Positions 55,100 through 64,000 of a stretch of DNA of 64,000 nucleotides are shown piece by piece. A model generated the notes under the pieces. It had not been told where the DNA came from. It did not search any database and saw nothing but the letters and a program-made list of their open reading frames with translations. How positions within the stretch are numbered: the stretch's first letter is position 1; each line of letters starts with the position of its first letter. The stretch is from Bremia lactucae (Eukaryota > Oomycota > Peronosporomycetes > Peronosporales > Peronosporaceae), in contig NC_090625.1 of the NCBI RefSeq assembly GCF_004359215.1, forward strand, positions 1,950,404 to 2,014,403. Reading direction: 5' to 3'. The translations under genes were made by a program, and so were the position numbers.

Positions 55100-55990
55100 C
55101 ATCTGGCCTCTCGGCCGACGGCTTATACCAAGCTGTCGCCGAGGCACTCTTCTAGGATTCCTCCTCAACCAAGGCAATTTGAATTGCCGCTTCCATCGTC
55201 GACGGCACCTTTCTGAAAAGGGCCTGTCGCGATGGGCCATGCCGTAGACCGTTCATAAACGTGGGCACCTTAATGCGCTCCGGAATCGGACCTAAGGTAA
55301 TGGACGCCGACAGCGAACGCATCTCTTTCACGTACTACTACAGAGATCGCATCGCCTGTCACGCTCCAAAGAAGCACGCCTGAAGCAACACCTCGTTGTT
55401 CGGCGGCTGGTACATGGCGCGTATCTTTGTCGTAAAGATCGCCCATCAAGGAAACGCCTTAACGTATGTCATAAGTGCTGAGTAAGCCCTCTCTGAGGCC
55501 TTATCACGCAGGTGCGAAATGGCGAACGACACCATCCGGCTGTCGTCCTCGATGAGCTGCGCGACACCGCAATGCCCCACGGCTAAGCCAGTGGACAATC
55601 GTGTGAGCTGCAGTTCCATCGACTTTGGGTGGGTCCCCTGAGTGGGCATTGGATGATGCGGCCGGGCAGAGAGCTCTCAATAGTCCTGATGAAAGCCTCT
55701 CTTCGACGGATTCATAAGTGCTGAGTAAGCCCTATCTGAGGTCTTATCACGCAGGTGCGATATGGCGAACGACACCATCCGGCTGTCGTCCTCGATAAGC
55801 TGCGCGACACCGCAATGCCCCACGGCTAAGCCAGTGGACAATCGTGTGAGCTGCAGTTCCATCGACCTTACGTGGGTCCATCCGAGTGGGCATTGAATAA
55901 TGCGGCCGGGTAGAGACCTCCCAATAGTCCCCATGAAAGCCTCTCTTCGAGCCTGCTCACGCCTCAGCTCATCGTGCGCACTTATCAAGT
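55100..55990 (-). pseudogene. G2 copy b gag with internal duplication
   Basis: MISAHDELRREQARREAFMG starts the region. VAQLIEDDSRMVSFAISHLR occurs twice because of an about 243-bp direct duplication (55470-55712 and 55713-55955). The second half (about 55420-55200) reads IRAMYQPPNNEVLLQACFFG and VPTFMNGLRHGP in shifted frames. Confidence 0.75.
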
Positions 55991-56311
55991 AGGAAGCAGT
56001 TTTCCGACTGATTTGTATTTTATTTAATCAAATATAAACCATTTTGACCCAATCAATAGATGCCATCTCTGTAGATGTGCATCTCTAACTGGCGGGCGTA
56101 TTTATTCTAAACACGTCATCACGCAGATGACGTCAGTCCTTGACGTCATTTAATTTAATGTGAATACACCTGTGAGCAACACATACACAAGGGTGGATCA
56201 ATATGTGAACCTCACCCGGAGTGACAGGTCAATTACCATTACCCGACTCAATTGATCTACCCGTTTAGTAAACTTAGCGGGTGTGTAAAATAAGGCAGTC
56301 AGACCGTTACA
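55988..56311 (-). repeat. G2 LTR, copy b
   Basis: Reverse orientation, ending CCGTTACA at 56311. The hairpin at the conserved site reads TGACGTCA..TGACGTCA, so its arms differ from those of the other copies but still pair. Confidence 0.75.
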
Positions 56312-56479
56312 CTTCTTCTTAAAGTCACGTTCATTTTTAATTAGGTATAACCACTTTCTTTTAATTGAACTTTAAATCGTGATAGCGTAGTCTTGACCGC
56401 GTGCAAAAGACTGCACCGCATCCTCAAGCTGCCCTCGGCTGAAAACTCGATCTCTGGAGGAGGAAATTGTTATTGTGTG

Positions 56480-59400
56480 GTGATGGTGGGGCACAGGTAA
56501 TGACAATCCAGACGTGAATGGTGCGGGAGAAGAAGTCATGATAGTGATGGGTCAGTGTCTAATTCGCGTACCGGACACACGTCAGCGGAAGCTTGGTATA
56601 CTTGGAAAGAGCTTTACCAAGGGAGTGGGGTCAGGGTTTTGAGACAGATCGAGAAGCTTTCTTCGAAAAGTCAACCTGGCACAGCTTGCATGTGGTTGTA
56701 AGTGAAAGGATTAAAGCCAGTTTATTGGAACACTATCGTAGTGGAACAGCCGACTCGTACCTGAACAACAACTTAAGAGGTGCGAACTTGAAAATCCTTC
56801 GCTTGAGCACGTAAAGAGAGCCTGCACCACACGTTTAAGACAGTGATAACACCTGCACAATCAATGAAGTTGATGACAAGTAAAAAGGATCCGAAATGGT
56901 TATGGCCAGAACGCTACTCATATTGGTTGGTGTAAGTGACGTGTGTGGCGGTGCTAAGTCACTTGTGTTGTATAATGTGGTACTGTATGCTTCAAGCGCG
57001 CTGCGCACCAACATGATGGCTAAATATGATCACATGCGTACGGATATTTGCGCCAGATCAGAAGAATTATCCCATTCTGCTCAGTCTGTGAAATATGACA
57101 TGAGAAGCGCAAAGGCGGTTGGTAAAGACGTCGTGGCAAGCATCATGAACCACTCGTTACGGGCAGATACTCGGAAGCGTTACTCATGTCAAAAGATTGA
57201 CATATCGCGCTGTATTGCAGAAACAAAAGAGTAAAGAATGAAAAAAGCCGTGCGAAAGAAAATTTTACACTTGCTGTGCGGAATACAGGAACAAGTCGGC
57301 GAGGCATGCAAATTCTCAAGCCGTCACTTGGCAAGTGATGAAAGTATCCTCGAAGATGCAAGGACGTACAAAATGGATCGACGTGTAATTATGTCGCACG
57401 ATAATTATAATTAGTGTTGAGTATTACTGGAGAGCAACTAACTGTGGTGCATGCGGCATCAGATCACGTTAACCCTTAAGCAGGTTGCTACCCAGCTTTC
57501 AAGATAATTGTGTAAGATTATCCCAAGTAGACCCTCATGTAGGCACGTTTTAAGTACTTTCATTTGCGACTTGGTCATTTGGGGCACGGTGTAATTGAGC
57601 GCATTATACAGATTCCTGCGTAGGTACTCTTATGGCGGACAAAGTAAGGTCTGTTTGCGTGACGTGTGCGCCAAGGGAAGTAGACAAAGGTGTGCAGGCT
57701 CGGGTTGAAACGCACCAGTAGATCGAGTGGGCGGAGTCATATGCAGCAATTTTAATAACCGAGGCCCCAAAGTATTGGCTTGGCAACCGATATCTGGTCA
57801 ACTTTATTGATCACAATTCTAATTACTGTCGGATTTTTCTTGCGAAAACGAAGGATCAAGCGGCGAAGAAGTTCAATTTTATTTTTTCGAGAAACGATTT
57901 AAGTGTCGTATACACAGACGGCGCAAGTGAATACGTAAATGTGGATCTATTCTGCAAGCAAGTCAGAGTGATACGTCAACAACCAAGTGAGGCACGTAAT
58001 TAAGCGTCTAATGGCAAGGCTGAGCGGATGCATCGTGCCGTTCTGAACATGGCATGATGTATGGTGTTTGCAATAGATTTGCCGCTATTTTACTGGAAAG
58101 ATGATGTAGAGTATTCTACATACGTCTCAATCGTAGCTTAATTAGGTCAAATACAAGCAGAGCTTCACCAATCGAAGTTTTGACAGGTCAAGTACCGGAT
58201 TCGCGTGTTTAAATCGCTGTGAACTGTGTATCGCGACCCGCGCAAGACCTCGTTGCACCATTGAACACAAGTTCGTACAATTTTAGGAAAAAGTGACGTG
58301 ACGAAAGGTTATAAAGTATACCTTTAAAGGAGTATGAAGTTATCATAACACAGCACGTCGCGAAAAACGGGACACTCCCACAAGAACAGAATCAGCTGCG
58401 GCAAAGCAATATAGCAGAAAGCAGATACGATGAATGTATCCAGTCAGAAGGAGCGGACGAGCGAGACTCCTAATAAATGTCGAAGAGGCAGGAATCATGG
58501 CGTGTAAGAAAATGTATCTGCCAAACGAAGTTGTTGACGAGGTACCGCATGTTAATGTTAAGCGAAAGAATAATAGCAAGGCTTGATCGAAACCGAGACA
58601 TATTACGTGAGCAGTAATGAAACAGTTGGGGGATGCTAAAGAACAAAACGAGAATATGTGACGTGGCGTATCATGTCTATGAGCCGGACTAAAGGAGCTA
58701 TAACAAGGCCATGAAAATTACAAGGCGCGACGGTTGAATAGATGCAATTTATAAAAAATTAACGGCGCTCGAGAGCAATGGTGTCTGGACGATAATTTTT
58801 CGGCCCGAGGATTGCAAGATCTATACAGCAAGTGGGTATACAAAACAAAAACCGACACGAATGGAAATGCATTACGCCTGAAAGCAATTCTTGTCGCTTG
58901 TGGCAACGAACAGGTATTTGGCGTTGACTATTGACATGTTGCCGCGATTATGGAGATGAGTACTGTGAAAATGATTTTAGCTCTGGCTGTTACATAGGGC
59001 GTACCCGCCAAACATCTTGATATCTCAAACGCTTACGTAAAGGTAATAAGGAAGAGCATTTGGATATAAATCCAAGCGTCCCGATCGGAAAAGATTTGTG
59101 AAGAAAAATTGCGATCATTCCGTGTGCAGAGCCCAAAGAAACTCGATTTTTGGCCGCAAAGAAAAGCCTGCATAGATTAAAACAGGCGGGGCGACTTTGA
59201 AGCCAATTGCTTCACTCAAATTTAATTAATGTCGGCCCCATTTAACTTATTACGGACATGTGCGTGTTTAACAAGCGTAATATTAGTGACGTGGTCGTGA
59301 TAGGCGTCTACGTTGACGACCTTCTTGTGTCCAATTCTGAGACGATGAACCAATTTTATGTGAGAATGCAGTCGTTATCGATAAAGAATCTCAGTCATGG

Positions 59401-60240
59401 TACCAAATTTCTAGGCATGCGAAATAATCATGGAGAAGATTTCGACAAAAAATTATACCAAAAGAATCAATCAACGATTTGACGCAATTTCGGATTAAAG
59501 AGGCGAATAAGACGCGTGTATGTATAATGAATGATTGCTACGATTGGCAATTGGTGGAAGGGGAGCTGCTTGTGCAGGTCGAGTAGAGAGGTAAACCTTA
59601 TGTTATGAAGGCTTAATCTCTTATCGTTACGCCGCTGTTGATTGCTAGTTGCACACGACCGGGTATCGCATTCATGTTATACAAGGCGACCAGACAGATG
59701 CACGCCGCGGATGTGCGATCGGGAGGTGGCGAGCAAGAGTGGCTCACTATCAAAAAGGAACTAGGACATTTAAGCTGTCAATGAAGAGCATGGTAAATAA
59801 TCCAATTTATTTGAACTCGCGTCGTTCAAAGATGCAGATTTTGCGGCGGATATGTATGATCGGAAGTCACTTACTGAAGGTGTAATTCCTTAAGTGGTAT
59901 GCTTTTGAGTTGGATTTGCAAGAAGCAGGGCGAGGTATCATTATTGTCATTAAAAGCGGAGTTTTTGTGACTGCATCTGAAAATGCTCGTGAGTTGCTAG
60001 AAATTCGAGAGATGCTAAACAATGCTATTGTGTTGATTAAAGTGCCGATGTCAGTGTACTTAGCTAATTGAGCGTATTTAATACTGTCATCGCGACATTG
60101 GCAATTGCGTCGAATGTTGCTGTCAACATCGTTTGGCGTGAGTAAGAAGTTAATATTCATCCAAGGAAGTTAGATATTGACGTGGCTCTTTGATGCTGTG
60201 TATGTAGAGACAGAATGCATTCATCACGAAGATATTTGAT
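56480..60240 (+). mobile_element. Decayed Ty1/Copia element C2
   Basis: Scattered plus-strand motifs in the right order: a gag-like frame (56593-56814), integrase YTDGASEYVNVDLFCKQ (57914-57970) and NGKAERMHRAVLNMA (58011-58055). RT follows with LESNGVWTII, LVACGNEQVFGVDY and MEMSTVKMILALA (58740-58990) and the active site VVIGVYVDDLLVSN (YVDD 59309-59320). RNase H-like SFKDADFAADMYDRKSLTEG lies at about 59820-59880. Many stops. It is a different family from C1. No LTRs were recognised. Confidence 0.8.
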
Positions 60241-60954
60241 GCCGATAGCACCTATTGACTCCGTCACCCTGAGACGGAGTCATGAACGCCCGAGATTCCT
60301 CGTCTATGTAGTGCCCGTTCTAGTTATGGCTAATATAGTCTTGAGAGACATCGCTTTTTGCCGCAACACTTTATTCTCTCGAGGACACAGATCATGAAAG
60401 TGCCTTCTTTACCTCAATATATTTTTTCTACAAGAAGTATCGAATATCGCTTCTTGTCATTAGATCCAGGCACGTCAGGATAGGATGACGTCAATTCTGA
60501 CTGAACGGTCGATGAGTTTGGACCAAAGAGAACTGAGGAGATTCAGGTAATATACGTTGCTTTTTAACGCAATTTTCTTCGGCCATTCGAGTCTATAATT
60601 TATTGTGCGCGTAAACTACTGCACACTGTCGGTCCTAGGCGCCGACACTTGCAATCGCAGGCATTTAGTCTTTTGAGCATGATGGCAAGAAACCCCACTG
60701 GAGATGCCTTATAAATATTAACTTTTCATTTTCGCGAATTTCTGTCTTTGTGACAGCCGTAGCCAATTTTGTTATTGTTTCCCTTCGAATGTTTACTCAC
60801 TGTAGGCGGGATGCTTCTAAAACGGCATCGCACGACAAGCATACACCTTTAACCACAGCGAGAAAAAGGTTTGACCGTCTTCTCTCACGTGCAGTGAGGT
60901 AGCTGGTGAGCGCCTTAGCAACCTCAGACAACGAACTTTGCACCTTAGAACAGG
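60241..60954. other. No gene seen
   Basis: AT-rich sequence between C2 and the next G2 fragment. Nothing was recognised. Confidence 0.4.
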
Positions 60955-61056
60955 TGTCGTCACGGTAGCGGTTGCCCGTCTTCTCGTGCGCACTTGCTAT
61001 CTGGGAAGTAAGTTTATGACCTATTTATATTTGATAGAATTGAACGTACAATCTTT

Positions 61057-62350
61057 TTATCTAATGTAATGATGCCATTTATGTAAATCCGCTATCGGAA
61101 CCAACCCGTGAAGCGTAGCCGGGCGATATTTTTTAGCCGCCCTACGTAGAAAACGTCGGGTGAAGTAGAGAATATCCAGTGTGTAGACGTCGCCGATCGC
61201 CTTAAGAACCTTGAATGGTCCGATGAAGCGCGGCGCGAGTTTACTCGCGCTTAAATTGCTGCTAAATCCCTTAGCCTGCTCTCGACAATAATACACGATC
61301 ATCTTTCTGGAACTTGCTCATGTTTTTCCTACCATGTTTTCTGCATTCTCTTCCTGTTTATCGACTGCAGGCTGCCGTGCATCACGTACAAACCGGCTGA
61401 TGGCTTGACGTTGGAGGATACAACCCGACACAATCATGTCATCAAGGTGTCGCGCCGACTTAATCGGCGCGTAGTTCACAGTATGCGAACGCGTACCCGA
61501 AGACTCCGACACAGCCATGTCATCATTTGGTCGCGCCGACTTGATCGGCGCGTATTTGGCAGTATGTGAGCACGTACCCGAAGTCGGGTCAATAAGTGTC
61601 TGCGCAAAAAAAACATCGAGATAACGGGGAAGCCACGCCACGTGGATTCAAGACAGCAGACTTGCCTTGGATCGGGTGGCTATACTCGCGCTCAAAATAC
61701 CGTGGGCTGGACTTGATCGTTGCCCCACCCAGAGTGGAGCCACGAGGCGTCGTGGGGCGACCCACGGCAAGAAGAGTAGGAACTCGAGGATGTCGAGCCG
61801 AATTCACAAAATGGCGTCAACCCTATTGACGCGTGTACAGCATTGTTGAGTGCGAACTCACCAAGTGGTCAAAAATGCACTCCGACTCGTGAACGATGTA
61901 GCACAACGCCAAAAAACATCTTCGAGGACTCTATTCACGCGCTCTGTTCGCCAATCCGTTCCCAGATGGTCCCGATTGACATCTGCAGCTTTGTCACGTG
62001 AAGGTCGAACAGTGACGTCTAAAATGCGGATGCGAATCTGGGATCACGGTCCGAAACAAAAATTTTCGGCAAGCCGTGATGGCGAAACACAGCGTCAATG
62101 AAGTGCACCGCTGTCTCTTCCGCGGTGATCATAGTGTGAACAGGCACCAGGTGTGTCGTCTTGCTGAATCTGTCGACAACACCGACGATAAAATCCATCG
62201 AAACTGAAGGCCAAGCTTTAGCTGCAATCGGCAACGGTCGCAGGGAGCCTGCGACGAAGGAGGTGGCTTCACCCGTTGGCATTTTTCGCATGTACGAATC
62301 CAGTTGCGTACCCACTTGTACATGTGAGGCCAGAAACAGTCACGAGACAC
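61057..62350 (-). pseudogene. G2 copy c integrase with internal repeat
   Basis: The zinc module CFWPHMYKWVRNWIRTCEKC (62340-62280) is followed by the core: VSMDFIVGVVDRFSKTTHLV, HFIDAVFRHHGLPKIFVSDR, DPRFASAF (to 62019). After scrambled frames come ISRFVRDARQPAVDKQEENA (about 61390) and SKLAPRFIGPFKVLKAIGD (61250-61180). Between core and C-terminus sits a two-copy repeat (61420-61580). The Glu region is not readable. Confidence 0.75.
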
Positions 62351-62660
62351 AGCCGCGAAAGTCTTTTCGCGGCCTAAGTGGTCACCAGCTGAGGCATCAT
62401 GATACTCGTGAAGGATCCAGCACGCAAATCCGAGTCTTTGGTGATTACCGTTCGAGAAGCATTGAAGTGGTCGATGCTGTATAGATGCAGGTCACCGTCT
62501 AAACTGTATCGCTGAATTTGATCACGCTTGGTTTGTGACAGGGCTCCCAATGCATCAACACTGAGAGCGCGCGGATAAGCGACAACATTCGCGGAATCGG
62601 GATCATTCTCGCAAGCAGCCCTATTCCATCGAATAAGCACAGTTTGAGAGTGATTCGAGT

Positions 62661-62984
62661 TCAATTCAGCGATATACACATCGCACATCGATCATCCTCT
62701 TCATTGTCGCCAGTCGCCTGGCGACTCAGCGCGGTCCGAGGATCGTAGTCGGGACGTTGTGACAGAGCATCAGCACGAATATTGGTCCTGCCCGGTTTGT
62801 AATAAACGACAAAGCTGTAATCGGAATAGAAAGACAGCCACCTTGCCACCCGTTGAGACAAGTGTGGAGTCTTCATCGCTGTGCGCAGCGATGCATGATC
62901 AGTATACAAAGCAAATGTGCGTTTCCCAAGCAGGTGCACACGGAACTTGATGAGTGCGCACGCATTGCTACCAACCCCTAACAT
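62661..62984 (-). pseudogene. G2 copy c RNase H
   Basis: CALIKFRVHLLGKRTFALYT, DHASLRTAMKTPHLSQRVAR and VYYKPGRTNIRADALSQRPD show the usual motifs. Confidence 0.82.
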
Positions 62985-63272
62985 GAACTGGATAGATGTT
63001 CTCTGTTGACTAAATCTGTCGTGACTGATTACTCACGACTCGTTCACGGCTCTCTCATCAAATTGCATGAGGGCGAAACCAATTTCGAAGCCGCAAGTAT
63101 CGCATACCACATGGAATGGCTTGGTGTCGTCCGGAAGGACCAACAACTGGCGCTAAAGCCAGGCTCTATTTCACTGAATCGAAGGATGCCACGATCACGT
63201 GGTGTCTTCTTTTTAAAGTGATGTCAAAGGCTGTATAGAACCGGCATAATTCTTCAGATACTAGTGCAAGTA

Positions 63273-63867
63273 TTAGGCCAAGCCGAGCAACTGACACAAC
63301 TCCGTAGGGTTCTTGAGCGTAAGCCAGGAACAGATTGACGACACCATCTCTGGATCAGCTCGAGCTCCCGACTTACTCACAAAGCAACCGAGCACCGGAA
63401 TTTCCAGTGCACAGAAGATGCACTTGTTAAGATTTGCATACAACTTGTTGTCTCGCATGACTTAAATTACCTGCTTCAAGTGCCGACGGTGAACTTGAAC
63501 ATCGCTGAGGTTGTTATCACCGCGACTATGGACAAAGATGTCATCGAAATGACTAGGAGCGGAGTCTTGGAGTGGTCTCAACACTTGTGACACCATGCGA
63601 TTAAAGTGGCCGGCACATTCTTCAACCCTTGTGGCATCACTAGCCATTCCCATAGCATGCCGCTCGAGGTACTCACGCTGTGAGTGGTATGTCGCTCGGT
63701 CGCATCAGGATTTGGTAGAAGCCATCGATCAGATCGATAACACTGAAGATGACGCTGGAATTTAACACCATGACCTTCTTGGAAATAGGCATTTGCACAG
63801 GAAAAGTGGCATTATTTAGCTTATTAAACGCATGCACTATCTGACAGCCTCCCGTACCCTTCTTCAC
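63273..63867 (-). pseudogene. G2 copy c reverse transcriptase
   Basis: IVHAFNKLNNATFPVQMPIS, VIDLIDGFYQILMRPSDIPL, then GHFNRMVSQVLRPLQ and HFDDIFVHSRGD (the site reads HFDD instead of YFDD), then KLYANLNKCIFCALEIPVLG. Two stops and one shift break the frame. Confidence 0.82.
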
Positions 63868-64000
63868 GCAGAAGATTAAATTATTTTGCTCTTTCCCAAC
63901 CGACGTCTCGAATGTGGCAAGTTACTCTCGCGTACATGACCCGCCTTTTGGCGGCCTTCGAAGAATTTGTTAATAGCCTCGATTTGATCTCAAGGCAACG

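Larger units (their letters stand above)
53836..56311 (-). mobile_element. Ty3/Gypsy retrotransposon G2, copy b, cut by the gap
   Basis: A 5' LTR (55988-56311, reversed), gag (55990-55100), zinc knuckle (55091-54885) and protease (54831-53836) lie on the minus strand. RT and integrase fall in or beyond the gap. Confidence 0.8.
60955..64000 (-). mobile_element. Ty3/Gypsy retrotransposon G2-like, copy c, runs off the right edge
   Basis: A truncated 3' LTR (60955 to about 61078, TGTCGTCACGG start) is fused to the end of pol. Integrase (62350-61057), RNase H (62984-62661) and RT (63867-63273) follow on the minus strand. The 5' part lies beyond the window. Confidence 0.8.

Overview
This window looks like oomycete nuclear DNA, most likely from the Peronosporaceae (Phytophthora and downy mildews). 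The evidence is a delta-12 fatty-acid desaturase that resembles the Phytophthora enzyme, genes with very short introns (56-74 nt), and retrotransposons of the types common in these genomes. I cannot name the species. All family assignments rest on motif recognition, not on searches.

Two gene islands are separated by transposon-filled DNA. Island 1 (1-5,846) holds the 3' end of an inositol 2-dehydrogenase-like gene, a PINX1-like G-patch gene, a five-RRM RBM28/Nop4-like gene with two introns, and the desaturase on the opposite strand. The PINX1-like and RBM28-like genes are both predicted nucleolar ribosome-biogenesis factors and lie 122 bp apart. Island 2 (46,092-52,657) holds a spliced WBP2-like gene and a spliced kelch-repeat gene that start 71 bp apart on opposite strands, then a three-repeat Myb gene and a four-exon NFU1-like Fe-S scaffold gene. 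I reconstructed the spliced models by eye. Every exon set joins in frame with GT..AG borders.

The rest is nested and broken transposons. Gypsy family G1 occupies 6,816-13,132 with 5-bp target duplications and sits inside a LINE. The LINE continues to about 22,773, with its endonuclease on + and its reverse transcriptase on -. A second G1 copy at 22,774 is cut by a Copia element (23,749-26,898). That is followed by a chromodomain gene with a possible OTU-like protease, broken by an inversion. Gypsy family G3 fills 29,763-38,078 and is a mosaic. Gypsy family G2 has copies at about 41,260-45,697, 53,836-56,311 (beside a 567-base assembly gap) and 60,955 to the right edge. A decayed Copia lies at about 56,480-60,240.

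The most unusual signal is in the Gypsy DNA. It is studded with short, near-perfect inverted repeats with arms of about 8-11 bp, both in coding parts and in LTRs, at far above chance density. I did not see this in the LINE, the Copia elements or the host genes. Some long palindromes are present in one LTR copy and absent from its sisters, so they look newly formed.
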